Below are positions 44,798-57,639 of a DNA stretch of 64,000 nt, piece by piece. The stretch is from Crocodylus rhombifer (taxonomy: Eukaryota; Chordata; Crocodylia; Crocodylidae). The notes under the pieces were generated by a model. The model saw only the letters and a program-made list of their open reading frames with translations. It searched no databases and was not told the DNA's origin. The position numbers were made by a program, and so were the translations under genes. The stretch is taken from assembly GCA_038503035.1 (NCBI GenBank), contig JAVSML010024426.1, forward strand, positions 438,648 to 502,647, in the 5' to 3' direction. The number at the start of each line of letters is the position of its first letter. Within the stretch, counting starts at the first letter, position 1.

Positions 44798-45039
44798 GTG
44801 AGTAGCGCTGGGATCTTTACTACGTGGGGCAGCTTGAGCCTGAGCCTCTCCTTATCTGCTTATCTCCCCGCCCCCTAAAGATCTCGAGGCACCCTGGTTG
44901 AATCGCTGACTTATCCTCCCTGTAACCCTGCTCCCAATAGATCCAGTGACCCTCTGCCTGATTTGTTTAATTAATTTGTGTTGTTTCATTTCTTCTCAGA
45001 TCTTCCTCCTTCTTTTGTGATGATGCCGTAGACATAGCA
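44798..45039. other. non-coding, with a short hAT-end remnant
   Basis: 44887-44910 (AGGCACCCTGGTTGAATCGCT) resembles the right terminus of the CAGTGGTTCTCAACC hAT family at 7500-7523. The rest is plain. Confidence 0.4.
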
Positions 45040-45125
45040 CTAGTTATTTCAGGCAGGGACTCTCTCTTTCCTATATATCTATACAGTGCCTGGTGCATTT
45101 CAGCCCTCATAGCAAATTGGGTTTT
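45040..45125 (+). repeat. L2/MIR-type tail remnant
   Basis: 'ttcaggcagggactctctct', then 'acagtgcctggtgcatttc' follow the order of the L2/MIR tail (gggcagggactgtctc ... acagtgcctggcaca). Confidence 0.6.
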
Positions 45126-47104
45126 GTATTTTATCTATTTGTTCTCTTCCCTTAAAAGCAATTAATTTCCCCTTCTGATATATCCTGCTGCATTTCTCTG
45201 TAGCAGAGGGAAGGGAGCAAGCAGGGTGGATTGCTGCTGTCACTTCAGATGTGTGCTAAGCAAATATTGGCAATCTGTCTTTACTGGTTAGAAGTGAAGG
45301 CCAGGGAAAAGGAGGAAAAAAAAACACCCTCTGAACCCATCAGTGCCTCGTGGCCTCCTTTATTTCCTGCTAGCTCTGGTCACTATGCTTAGGTCTGATA
45401 GAAATGCCTTGAAACAAGAGTCATCTAATCGAACATCACAGGGGTCCTGCTTCTGGATGACAACGTTGCCTGATTTTCCGCTCTTTCATCCCATGCCCAG
45501 ACATGAGTGCCATCTCCAAAACCAACAGGTGTCTGGCTAAGCCTGAGGTATTGAGTTTTGGGATAACGATACTTCTGGGAGGTGGTGGTACCCACCTAAG
45601 ATGAAGGCGGGTCCAGCCGGCAAAGGATGATGGGCACCAACCTACCCCTGCCTCTCGTATCAGACGGCGCAACGTAGATCTGCCGAACACGGTCGCCCAG
45701 CTGGGAAGGTTGTTACCTGGTTTCCAAAGGGAACAGATCTGGGATCACGACGGTTTGGGTGCGGGTGCGGGAGGAGACGAAACGCAACGCTGGCACAATG
45801 GAACGGCAGTGGAGACGGGCAACGGCCCATGCGAGGCCAATCAAGGGTTGTAATTGCTGTGTTTCCCATTAGCGTGCGGTTTCCTCCTCTCACCGAACGT
45901 CAGTGGGATGGATGGCAAGTCACTGATTATTTTTAGTAAAATTGTACATTTCTTACCTGCTTCCTTTTTAGCTCCCTGACACCAAAATTGAAGCAGAGGA
46001 AGCTCGTTTTTGTTACTGAACAGGAAGACTGTAATTAAGCAGTCCATCATAAATGCCTTTTATAACTGAAGCCATTATAGTGACTGGGAAGCCCTATCTA
46101 GCCACATAATAAGTTGCCTTTTTTTTTGTTTTAGCTATACGCATGTCCTTTGAGTCTCCTTGGTCCTTCGAGTCTGTGTAGCAAAATGCTAAATCCCCTC
46201 CGAAGTTCCTGTAGTTGCGTGACTTCTGTTTTTAAAGAACGAGCATTTCTGTATTTATCATCCTAATTATGCAGCTTGTTGTCTGTAGCACCACGCTTGC
46301 TCTTACTCCTTTCAGTTTGTTCTTGCATTGTGACCCACCCGTCTGTGTTCTGGATCTGCATTAAAAAAAAAAAAGTTGCTTTGGCATCATGTCATCATGC
46401 CTAATTATAATCCCAAAATACCTTCGCATGAGTTACCACAGAGATGAATGCCTTCTAATTAGAAGAGCCCGGGACTTCATGGTCACTCTCCTCAGTAGAG
46501 GCTGCTGGAATTGATGTTGGAGCCCAAAAAAGACGACTGGCGCTGGAAGATTCATGAAGCGTTGCTGTTCGCGTTGCTTTCGATGGAAGTTCGGGGGGGT
46601 CTTTACTGGTATCGCCGATTCCTGGTGCTGGTTTACCCATGCCGTATTATACATGCCCCAGCGGCTGTCTGCTGAAAAATAAGAGTTTAAAATGTCTTTT
46701 CTCTTTCCAAGGCTTTGTTTTAGGAAGCAGACATGTGACAGGGTGCCTGGTCTAGTACCAGCGGCCCCCTCCTACCACCATCTGTAGGAGGTTTTGGCGG
46801 ACAGGTGAAAAGAAACCTATAAAACTAGCAACACGAAAGAGCAAATTAAGGGTTGGTTGGTTTTGTTGGTTTTTTTCAACTATGCTTCTGTCGGAAAGCG
46901 CCTGTTGGCTAAAACCAAAGGCAGCCTTCATCGTGGCGGGGAGGGAATGCCAGCAAGATGTCCCCCCCTGAGTCATCTGGGGCAAACGGAGGCCGGTGGA
47001 GCAGGTTGGGCCATCGTGGCAGGTGGGTGTGCGAGCATCTATCTCCTTGCTGCTGCCACTCTTCGCAATGCAGCTGGCAGTCCTCCTCCCCTCTTTACTT
47101 GGTG
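45126..47104. other. non-coding stretch, no gene seen
   Basis: Mostly AT-leaning unique-looking DNA. Poly-A run at 46362-46374. A 61-73-codon pair of minus-strand frames at 46433-46654 is unsupported. No recognised gene. Confidence 0.45.
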
Positions 47105-47182
47105 TAATACAAGATATCACACTGACCCAAAGAACCGTGTCTGCCTGTGTCCTTACACCAGCACGGCTACATCCAACGACCC
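47105..47182 (+). mobile_element. tail fragment of the TTGGTCTAATAAAAGATATCACA element
   Basis: 'aatacaagatatcacactga', 'agaaccgtgtctgcctgtgt' and 'caccagcacggctacatc' are in the order of the high-copy reptile element whose tail is at 57990 and, reversed, at 27045. Confidence 0.6.
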
Positions 47183-48779
47183 CCGCTTCCCTCTTGCACT
47201 TTGCACAGCTCGTCTTTCGTTGCCTGCTTTCTCGGCAAGCAACGAGGCTGCAGCGCGGGGGCCTGGGCAGCGCCAGTCCCAGTGCGTGCTACTGCAATCC
47301 AGCAGCCGCGGTAGCTTCCCGAGGGGCCGCGTTTGCAGTGCCCCAGAAAAGGAAGATCACGATGAGAGCGGATTGTAGCCCACACCTGCCACCCCCTGTG
47401 CACCCGTCTGTGCCAGGCACGCTCTTTGCAACGAGGGGGGTGCTGGCTCCTTTCCTCTGGGACCGCGCTGGATTTGCCCTGAGGCAGCTACTATTTATTA
47501 GCCACAATCCCTGGGCACCAGGCACTTATGTTTCCTTACTCAACAAATTAGCTAGGCTGACTTGATTTCAAGTTAAGGGCGTTTTTAGGGATAATGTTGT
47601 TTTCCAAGAGAGATGGAGAAAACCATGCATGTATGAGACACAAGGTCAGAAAAAAACACACTTCTGTCCATAAAAACCAAGACTGATCACCTCCTACTTC
47701 TCATCTGATAGTCAACTCTCTAGTGACGATGGAACAAATATCGCTGCCCTGCAGGTATCCATGCTGTTTGCCAAGCGCTTCCTATTATACGCAACAAAGC
47801 AGTGGGGGTTTGTTTCCATCACATACATCAACAGCAGAGCACTAACACTGTATTTTCCAACACTGAAGAAAAATGAAGGGCCTGAATGCAGTTTTCTTCC
47901 TCAAGGAATATATCCATTTTATTGGAGATGGCAGAAGACTTCTGCACGAAAAATGTTTAGAAGTGTTTTTCTGCAGGTTTCAAAGAAATGATCCATCATA
48001 AGTGAATGCTCAATGCATTTAATTAGAGATTTCGCCCTCTCATACGGCAGCAGGACGTGTACGTTTGCACACTTAACCTGTTTATTTAGGTACTGGCATG
48101 TTTCCCTTCTCTATCCTGCTTCCAGCATTAAGGGGCTAGCACAGGTGATATTTTTTTCACCACGGTACCAGATTTCACAGTGAGCAGAGAAATAAGCCTG
48201 TGCCGGGCTCTTGAAATATTTTGCACTGAAAGAAAAAACAAATTCTCATTGAGAAATGTGGCTTTTGCAGAAGGCTAGCGCTCCTGCGCAATGCCCTGTG
48301 GAACTGCATGACGATGTGAAAAACTGCCCCATCGAGCACAACACAATGGTTATGTCTCTGCAGTGGTTTTCTTTAAAGAGTATTTTCCAGATTGGCTGGC
48401 GCCTAGCTTACTACTATCAGAGGTGTTGCTGAGATGCTGCAGAGCTGCAAAGTTTGGACTTCCAGGATGGCTTTTTAAAACCTGGCACTTCTGTCCATCA
48501 CTTGGGTTTATTTAACGGAGCTGGGGATCCTTGTTTTCTGGCTCGTTGGAGCATTTTCTTGTAGGTGCATGGCTGTGGGTGGCCATACATGCCTATGCGG
48601 GCCAGGGCATGTTTGGCCACCTGGCCTGTATCTACTCGGGGCAGTTAAGGCAGATTGACCAGCAGGGTGAAGCCAGTATTTGAAAGTTAAAGCTCATTCA
48701 GCCATTTGGCTCCAAAATCAGAGCATCCCCAGACGTGGGAGTGAGAATGTGCACGACTTTCTCCCCTTCGCTGAGTGCT
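47183..48779. other. non-coding stretch, no gene seen
   Basis: No gene recognised. 47570-48420 is AT-rich with no visible repeat. The + strand frame 47761-47991 has no motif. Confidence 0.45.
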
Positions 48780-49063
48780 CTGTGTGTGCATCTACACGAG
48801 ACACTTTAAGGCGCATTAGCCTAAATTTAAGAAGCATTAGGGCACTTGTCTACACATGCACACACTTGAAAAATGGTGAGTTGAGGCTAAGCATGCCTAA
48901 ATTTGATACCTGTAAGTGCAGGTATTTAATTTAGGTGTGAATAGTTAAAGTGCATTAATGCACGTGTGCACACGTTAAAGCACACTAATGCTCTGGGTGT
49001 GTGGACTTAAGATAATGTTTATTAAATTTGGGTGCACTTAAATGCACGTGTAGTCATGCCCTG
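48780..49063. mobile_element. hAT-like element, CATCTACAC family (copy 5)
   Basis: Termini CTGTGTGTGCATCTACACG and CACGTGTAGTCATGCCCTG are inverted. The flanking 8-mers TGAGTGCT and TGTGTCCT match at 6 of 8, a possible 8-bp hAT target duplication. The interior 'gcctaaatttgatacctg' and 'aagtgcattaatgcacgtgt' is shared with the copy at 19213. Confidence 0.82.
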
Positions 49064-50816
49064 TGTGTCCTTCAGTTCCCATATGAGCAAGCAGGTTTGG
49101 GACTTCTCAACAATTAATTCCAGGGGTTGTTTCTGATAGAGGTTTTGGTAGGCTCTTTTCCATAGCTGGCTGCTAAAAGCATCTCCAGGTGAGAGACCAA
49201 CCAACTTCGTCAGCTTTTCCCAAAGTGACACTGAGAAAACTTAAACCGGCTCCTTGTATGCCACGTTTCCTCACGCGCAATGTACCTCTTCCCCCAAAAA
49301 ACCAGCCCCCCTAACATTGAGTGTATGTATTAAGCAGGGAAACTGCTTTTTCTGGCTGGGATAAAGCACCGTGCTTTGATTCCTGCTCCACAGCGCAGCA
49401 GCTGTTGCATTGCTATTCAGGCAGAGGAGGGAGTCAATTGAACCAATGGCTCATTGGTCTTCACTCCGGAGGTGTTAACAATTTTCTCTCCTTTTTAATG
49501 ATCTTGGTGTTCCACTAACCTTTCTTAGGGCAATTTGGCTGTCTGGTAGCTGCTCCTGGTCTCACTCCTATTTCACAGCCTTGGAGACTCTTTAGCTCTT
49601 TTCAGAACCATAAAACCGTCCCTGGAGACCAGTCGTCAGCTGCAGCTAGGGTTTCAGCTTTAGTCCAGCAGGGAAGGAGAGGTGAGGCAGCTGCAGATTA
49701 GGGTCTGTACCTCCCTTCCCCAATGAGGTGTGCATTATATGCTGGGGTGTGTTATATGTGAAGAAAATTTTAGTGCCTTCCTAGATTAGTTCTGCACTTC
49801 CAAAGCCTTATTTGATTATTAGTTGGTTCCCTGTAACTGCAACGATTGCTAATTCCCCTCTCTATAAGTCCCACAAAATATTTGATTAACTTCTGATGCA
49901 TTCCGGATAATGTTGTCCTAGGCCTGGTTAAATATTCTCGGACTGATTTAGCAAACGCTGCTGCCTTGATGTCATTAATGTTCTCTTAATGTTGCATTCT
50001 GGTGATAAACCTTATTTTAAATAAAAAGTCCAATGTTGAGCGTACATTTTGATCAGGCTAACACTAACCTTTCTGTATTAATATGAATGAGGAGGATTAG
50101 TGTGAGCAAATCTGCAATTTCTATAAGCTCTGGAAGTCTAAGCCAAAGTTGTAGTGTTTGAAAGTTTCCTTCAATTTGCTCATTCTTCAGGTAGTTATTA
50201 GGCTATAATCAATTGCCCAACTGCTGAGTGAAGACGTGGCATTTACTTTGAAAGCTGGAGTTAGCGTTAAAACGGGGGATTTGGGAAGTGGTCTTTTTCT
50301 AGACTTTTACCCTTTTTTTACTGCACGTTTGTTTTCCTGTCCCCTTCTCTGGAGGCTGGCAAACCCACTGAATTTTTGCCGTTTGTGGAGGCCTGACGTT
50401 GCACATGAGCCCCATGCATTTATAATGCTGTGAGCTCAGTACCTGAACAGAAGAGGCTGGACTCCAGGAGCCCATTCGTAGCGGGGTGGACCGTGGCTCT
50501 CGCCTGTTTGTAGTCGCATAACACGGGGTAGGCAAGTAGGGCACGTGGCCCAGGTACCACCTCAGTGGGGTGGAGGCTTCCTTCTCCTGTGGCCCACTCC
50601 TGCGCCGCACGTTGCAGTATCCCAGGTGGCGTGAGTCCAGAAGTGCAAGGGGTGCTGAGACCTGTAGCTCTGGGGAGTGGCAGAGGGGTTCACTGCTGCT
50701 GTGGGGAACATCAGCTTTAATTTTGCTAACGAAATCAGCCAGCGTGGGCTTTGGAGGCAAAAAAATGGGGAAAAATTTTCCTCTAGCGGTCTCAAACCCC
50801 ACAGCTGCCCTAGAGA
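49064..50816. other. non-coding stretch, AT-rich centre
   Basis: 49780-50240 is AT-rich and repeat-free to my eye with words such as TTAATATGAATGAGG and TCATTAATG, a candidate for conserved non-coding sequence. No gene seen. Confidence 0.45.
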
Positions 50817-50843
50817 ACTACACCTCCCAGGATGCCGTGCGCG
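50817..50843 (+). promoter_or_regulatory. ZNF143-type (SBS) motif
   Basis: ACTACACCTCCCAGGATGCC followed by GTGCGCG matches the ZNF143 consensus ACTACAA(C/T)TCCCAG(A/C)ATGC and its extended GCG end with about two changes. ZNF143 binds promoters and chromatin-loop anchors. No gene start is recognised next to it. The motif also occurs inside some reptile repeats. Confidence 0.55.
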
Positions 50844-53800
50844 CCATGACACACACTGCCTGGGCTTGCTGCTGTGCTGCGTGCTGCTTCGTGGGGAAGG
50901 ATGAGAGGGGTCTGCCCCAGGCTTTGTATTCCTGCGTGATGCCTCTGCCTGCTTGTGCGCAGGTCCTCGTGCAATGGAACCGTGACCACGGATGCTCACG
51001 TGGACTTTTCCACACACAACACCATACTGAAGCCGGCAAAATTGAGGACATCCTTCCCGCAGCTGCGGGCAGTCATGGTCCCCCTTGGCCTTGAAGTCTA
51101 TGCACGAAAGAAGGGTGGTTTGGGCCCAGGTCCTGCCCGGGACCCATTAGTGACTCCTGAGCTGACAGTCCGCGGCTTTGTGGCACGGAGGATACGGTAA
51201 ACATCATGCAAGTTCGAAATGCGCTGTTGCAAACAACACCAGAGTTTATATATCGATGCAGTTTGTTCATCGGTCCCTGCTGAGCTCTGGAAAATAATCC
51301 AGACTTAGACGTGGGTGTGAAACGGGTGCATTGCAGGGGAAGGCAATGCCCCCCGGGTACCATGCACGCTGCAGATGCACGCGGGCTCGCTTACGGGGAT
51401 GCTGTCAGGCAGGAGCGACTCTATTACAGTCCGCGGAGACTCGTGGCGGCGTGAAATAAGCGCCTGTGGCAGGAGGCTCAGACCCGTGGCTTTTTCAAAT
51501 TGGGTCGTCTGCACGCTTGTCAAGGCTTTCTGCTCGTAAGGAGCCCTGAGAACGAGACTCCCGGGGCTGTGCAATTTGCTGTAGAGCTATAAATGAGGAA
51601 CAGTGTCATGGGCTGCCGGAGATTTCCAGGTTGGTTTCTCCATCTCGCATAGCTCAGCATAGTGATTTTAAATGAACAGGCTTCCACGGGCCAGTTTTCT
51701 TTCCCAGCCAGCCTGGCCAAGCCTAGTAGAGCATCTCTACCCCCTGGACGTGCCAGGAACAGCGGTCGTGAACGATGGATTTCTTTTTTCCTTTAAAACT
51801 TCCTTCTCTCAAATTGTTAGCAGCTCTGGATCACACTTGGAGCATTTTAAGTGCAAACTCTTTTCTGCACCAAATGCTGCTCCTCGGCACAGGCCAGGAA
51901 AAGCCCTGGATAGAAGCACCATGTGCTGAGACTGACGGCTCCCAATCGCATCCGGTTTCGCTAAGGCAGCCGCATACAGCCGTCTCCTTGTTCCCCACCC
52001 AGCGGAAACGTATAAATCAAGGTGTCGGAAGGACTTCCTTGCCCTGAGGCGCACTTGTTAGGGGTCAGAGCCCCTGAATGCAGATAGGGCTGGACCAGGG
52101 GAGGGGGGAAAGAAAATCGATCCGCTCCTAGAAATGCATCTTCCTGTGATCAATGCCTGCTCCCTTTGCACACACTTCAGCTGTTGTTTGGAAACTGTTG
52201 TTATCAAATACAGATCAAAGTAGCGTAAGTCGTTACCCTCCGTGAATATTTGCTGTCATTGTACAGCAACGCTAGCTGCAGTCACTCTCCCGAGTTAGCC
52301 TGCGCGCCCCGCAGAGAGAGCAAACAGAACTGAGATCTCTCCCTCGCTCTTCCCCTCTCGCCGTTGTTTCTTACATCGGGGGGACTGCATAAACAGGGCC
52401 CCGATTTTTATTTCGTTACCATCCGTTACAGACTGCATTGACAAGTGGTCTATGTATCCCTCCGGGGTGGTGAAAAGAAAGATGGAAAAGGCTGCGGCAG
52501 CGGTGTCAGACCACTCAAAGTAGGGGTGGCGCCGTTGAAATGAGAGAGGTTTGCGCCTGCTTCGGGCTGCATTTTGCGGGTCTTAGGATGCAGTGAACGT
52601 CTGGGCATTTTCATCCTTCTGCAAAGCTCGGCGCCAGAGGCCGAATCGCGGCAGGCTGCAACATTTCCCCCCTAAACGGAGAGTCTCAGGTGTGAGTACG
52701 CGGCATCCCTATAAAGGTGCTGGATGGATGGGAACCTGTGCAGAATTTGTGTTTTTCACCTGAATTTGTTACCGGCGGCTGGGTGGGGAGGAGGGTCACC
52801 TGCCCCCTGAGCTGCTGGGCACGGGTCACGGCTGGAGATGGGCGTGCAGGGCGCGCTGTACGGAAAATCTTGCTCGTGAGCTCGGGACTGAACCCGTCGC
52901 TGAATCTGGGTCAGGAGGGAATCCACCCCCTTCCTTTGTCCCCGGCTCGGGTTCATGAAGACTGTCGTTTATGGGGAAAGGTTGCATCGCAAGGCAGGAT
53001 CGCCTTCCTAGCATCTTTTGAGTCTGAAATAACCTGATCCCTTGCTGATGGCAGGACCCTCGTCTTCCTCCCACCTCTTGACCCAGACTGTGTGGGTCCG
53101 TTCCTAGGTGCGCTGTGGTGAGGGAGAGGAGTCATCCTTGTAAGGCCCTTTTGCAATTCGTTGAATGCGGAGACTGAACTTCTTGGCCTCCGAGGCCTCT
53201 TCTGGCCCGGCACTCGGGTAGCTCCTTGCACACCTGAGAGTCCGTCTGCGGGGATCGGGCCAATTTGCCGATGCTGCTGCCACGTAGCCCTGCAGGCGCA
53301 GTCCTCCATGCATGCGGTTTTGCTCTGGTCGCTGTCCTGAGAGCTGCGCCCTTGGAGGAAAGTGCCCGTGTGCTTATTGTGCAAGGGGCCGGGTATCCCT
53401 GTCTCTCCTTGCTCAATACTTCGCAAGGACCCAGAGCACCTTGGTCCTGATCCTGAACTCGGCCACCGCCAGCATTTCCAAGCCTGTCGAGTATCCCGAG
53501 GTGTCTGGACAGGGATTTCGGCTCTCTCTTACCGTAATCTGCTCTGCTTGTCAAGTCGCCCATGTCTTATAGACCCTGAACAAGGAGGACACGAGTAGAT
53601 CGCTCTTAGCTGTTTAAGTCCATTTCCACATATATCGCGCGTCGCAAGCGTGCTCCGGCCGCCTCCGTAGCCGTGCTGAAGTCGCTTTCAAGCAATAAGC
53701 CGGGATATCGCCGCAGCCGTGTCATCCTCACTTTGCACACGTCTTTGGAGAGGCTTTGCTGCAAAGGAGTGAATAGACTCATCTCTCCAGGCTGTAGCTG

Positions 53801-55654
53801 CGGGCTCCAGCTGCTTGAAATCCCATTCCCAGAAAGGAGCAGTGCAAGAAAGAGAAAATAGAGACATCATAGAAACTTCTCAGCAGCACCAGAGAGCCAA
53901 GGGGAGATGTCTGGTGCTGTCGCTGTCCCTCGCTAGGGTGAGATGCAGCTGGCAGCATTACCCTCCCCTTTTCCTGGGAAATGTTTGCTGGAAAGAGCAT
54001 CTCCTTCCCCACAAAATCCTTCCCGCTCTGCTTAAAACCTCTGCACACCAGGTGCTTGCATCACTGCCCTTCCAGCGCCTGCAAACGGCACGGCATACGG
54101 CGCTCCCCCAGCAAGGCCTGATGAATAGCTCGCTTGCATCTCTCCGAGTCCCTAGTAACTCGGCTGACCCATGTGCTTCCCTGTCTTCTCAGCGTTCATC
54201 TATTTTATGCAATGTTTAAAATAAAAGACATGGGACCGCACAACACAGGGAACTGGGAAAGTTACTGGGATGCATTTGCTTGCCAGGAGGGTATTGCGCG
54301 TGGCCTGGAGCCATCTCCTCCAGGAGGGCGAGTGCTCTTCAGCTCCTGTTTTGCTTCCAAATGGCCCTGCTTCGGTGGCTGTAGTGATGATGGGAAGCCA
54401 GAGGCACTTCTGGGCTGGGTGAAATGAGACATCTGGCTGGAAACACTCTCAGAAAGAGGAATGAGGGGGACCGAGCATGCATCCAAAGTAGCCGTCGAGA
54501 CCCTGCTTGTCACAGACCCACAGGACTGGAAAGGTCCTGCGTCCGACCCCTGCACGCACGAGCTGCCAGGATGTCCGCTGAGGACAAGCATGCGCAGGCT
54601 TCGGGGCTTGTCTCGTGAGGTTAGTACGAGTGACGCCTGCCAGGGAGACTGATGAAAGCCCAGATGTGGGTCCTCCTCCTTCCACGGTCAGAGCCGCTGT
54701 TGTCCTACTTGCTCATTCGAGACACGTGTGCGCGTGGACCGGGGCTGCATTCTCGTGCTTTTCTGGTATCAGGAGAAAAACATCTTGGAGCAGATGAATG
54801 TTATGAAAAAAGCCAATCCAGGAAAGGAGAGGAGGCAACGGAGCTGCCTTTGCGGGGTGAGGAGGGACATCCCAGCCAAAAAGAGAAGGCAGGCGATGAG
54901 AGCCTCTGCTGTTCTGGCTCTGAATCCGTGCTGGAGAAGCAGAGTTGATGGCATGCAAAGTGAGCGTAACTATATCAAAAAGTAAATCTAGGTCTTCCCT
55001 GGGAAGAGCCAGCCCCATTTCCTGATGGGGAGAGAGAGCAAATGTGTCCCTTCTGCTTTTCAGTGCCTGCTGAAGCAGAGCAAATGCTGTTCATCATCAG
55101 CCTCTCAGACCCTAGCACATACACGTACACATTTTAAATAAGCATCATACAAGCCACAAATTAGGAGTAGCTAGTAGCAAATCGTATTATCGAGTGTTCA
55201 GCACAGAACGTCAGACCTGTAATCCTCGTGCCAAAATTCAAGTGAAGTTTAAGTTCACGAACACTTTCCGGCTTCCCTGTGAATTGGAGCAAGATGCAAA
55301 ACGCCTGCCCGTACGGCCCCACCGCTCCCAGGAAATCAAACTAACCACTTCCAACCACGCAAGCGTTGGGCCAGTTTGGCAAGGAGCACAAGCTGCTGTT
55401 TCACAAGCTGCATTCACTGTTACAGAAGTAAGAGAGTGCCCGGACCGCAGACGATGACGTTGGCAGACTATAAGCAATGCAACACCTGCGTGAGAACCCA
55501 GACTTAAACCCGTGTTTTTTACCATGCCTTTGTAGTGAAGGCCGCCTTCGTATTTTTATGTGCAGCAGGGATGTGATGCCCTTCTCTTCTGCAAGTGATC
55601 CAGTGCATCCATCTTCCCTGAATTGCAGCCATAATTTGTGAGCACGCATCGGGT
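50844..55654. other. non-coding stretch, no gene seen
   Basis: About 4.8 kb without a recognised gene or mobile element. Open frames on both strands between 52750 and 54700 are composition-driven and lack motifs. 51750-52420 and 54960-55260 are AT-leaning. Confidence 0.45.
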
Positions 55655-55735
55655 GACTGCCCAAGGTCATGGAGGGGAAAGGAGCCCGGCCCTGCTGTCT
55701 TCCAGACCAGGCTTTTGCTCCAAGAGCAGCGGGGG
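55655..55735. repeat. possible MIR-type remnant
   Basis: 'gactgcccaaggtcatggag', 'ggagcccggccctgctgtct' and 'tccagaccaggcttttgctc' recall the MIR segment cttgcccaaggtcacac ... gagccgggactagaacccag. Weak. Confidence 0.4.
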
Positions 55736-56261
55736 AAAGCTGGAGACGGGGGGAACAAACTCTTCAGCTGACATGGAAATTACACTGTCAATTATTCATA
55801 CACTGAAGCACTACAGTGGGTATCACTTATGGTTGCTGCGCACACAACACCTGCCCGATATAACCCTGGGCAGAGCCCTGCCATGTATGCCTGTTGGCAC
55901 GGCTGGAGCAGACATGTTCAATTAGTCATAAGTTTTAAAGCCAGGGAAGGAAACACCCAGGCATCATTTCTTACATAACCCCGGAGACGTGCACCTCGCC
56001 ATTAGCACAATTGCCCAGCACCACTGACCAGGCTCCACGGCTTGCACGCACGCCGAGCGCCTCCATCCCTGCGCTGGGGCGCGAGCATCTTCCTCCAGAT
56101 GTGCAGAGCATCTGCAGGGCGTGGGCAGGTCTGGCTGCGGAGGGGGAGTGGGGCACGGCTGGCCTCCAGCTGGGGCAGGGCTACAGCCCAGGTGGTCCAG
56201 AGCACAGGCCAGCTCGAAGCTAGAGAGACCTCGCATTATTGTTTTAGGGCTAACCTGGATA
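55736..56261. other. non-coding stretch, no gene seen
   Basis: Nothing recognised. 56040-56230 is GC-rich with overlapping open frames on both strands. Confidence 0.45.
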
Positions 56262-56415
56262 GAGCCTTGTTCCCCTCTATTCAGCACTGGGGAGGCCACA
56301 TCTGGAGCCCTGCGTCCAGTTTTGGCCCCGCCACTACAGAAGGGAGGACAACAAAAATGATTTGGGGGCTGGGGGACAGCACTGGTGAGGAGAGGCTGAG
56401 GGGATTGGGCTGAAA
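56262..56415 (+). mobile_element. CR1 LINE internal fragment, + strand
   Basis: 'ttcagcactggggaggccac', 'atctggagccctgcgtccag' and 'gggggctgggggacagcact', stopping after 'gaggctgaggggattggg'. It lacks the CR1 3' terminus, so it is truncated at both ends, with ~25 bp missing after 'cagaaggga' compared with the 2238 copy. Confidence 0.92.
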
Positions 56416-56829
56416 GCCATTAACAGCTATGCTGAAAGAAATTTAATTAAGCAACACGGGACCCAGACCAGTCCTGGTGAGGGAGTAGCCGAACCATCCC
56501 TGACTTCCCTGCATGCAGCGTCAAGCTGGGGGTTGTGGTACTAGCTCACGCACCCTTTGAGGGTCTAGAGACTTGCTCTGCTTGTAAGGGTTTCCCAGCC
56601 TAGCTATGCTGGTGAGAGTATGAAACCGATCTACTGATGCTGGGCAAAACCCCAGCGTAGCGGCAGTTACACCTTCACAACATGGTTTAAGCCTGGCCAG
56701 GGAAAAAGTTGTCGTGCTGCATCTTCGTTAGCAGAGCCTTAGCTGGTAGCGTGGACCAAGTAACGTTCGCAGTAGAAGTGCAAAAGTCTGGGTAAGATGT
56801 GCTGAGTTACGCCGCTGCCAATAAATTAG
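56416..56829. other. non-coding stretch, no gene seen
   Basis: Nothing recognised in about 410 bp. Confidence 0.5.
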
Positions 56830-57060
56830 TCCCACTGGCGTCACACCGTAGGGATCTATCTGATTTCGAGACATGAGCTAACATGGCATTAATCATCGCG
56901 CCTTTCTCTGTGTCACCGATGTAAATCTCAGGAACGATAATGCAGCCATTAATCAAACGGCATTTGGAAGGGAACTCAAAGCTGGGGAAATCAAAAGGAC
57001 ACTTTTTGTTCAAAACCGTGATTAAAGGGTTTGAAGATGTGTAGGAGAAAATTCTCATGC
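56830..57060. promoter_or_regulatory. candidate conserved non-coding element (or unrecognised exon)
   Basis: Repeat-free, AT-leaning, with several GATTAAT/ATTAATC homeobox-type words. The minus strand is open for 83 codons (56807-57058) with balanced composition, unusual for AT-rich DNA. I recognise no protein family, so a regulatory element is as likely as an exon. Call rests on appearance only. Confidence 0.2.
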
Positions 57061-57639
57061 CGGGCAGTGGATATTCGTGCTTCTAAGACACTGTCTAAGA
57101 CTACCCTATTAACTAATACAAATACTCTTCCCAATTACTCTCCAGGGCCTGCTTTTCGGAGAGGATTTCAGTCCTTTCCCATGACAGCATCTAAACAGCG
57201 TCTGATCATCAAGGAAAGGACAAAGCCCTAGTTCAAGAATTGTCCCTTTTCCCCCGGAAAATAAAACCTCAAACTTCTGATAGCTAATGAGCATGCCGTG
57301 ATTACCTAGCGAATGAGTTTATAGGGAATGAGTTTGCATCTCTGAAGATCTTCGCGTGTGCCCAGCTGAGACCGACAGGAAACGCTTGTTTAGTGCTGAG
57401 CTGGCTTGGAGAGGGAATAACTCTTCCTAGTAAAAATGTCAAAAGGGCTGATCCAAAAAGGTATTTGAGAGCAATTCTTAGCAATTCAAAGGGTTTCGAC
57501 AGCACGCCGTGTGCAGGAGGAGACGCAGCTGTCGTTCTGGAAAAGATTAGGCGGGGCCATCTTAACTAGATCAAGGGGGTTTAAAAATGGGCATTGAAAT
57601 GGATTTGTTCTGTCACTCCTCAGGAAGATGTGATGAAGT
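57061..57639. other. non-coding stretch, no gene seen
   Basis: No recognised feature in about 580 bp of mixed, mostly AT-leaning DNA. Confidence 0.45.
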
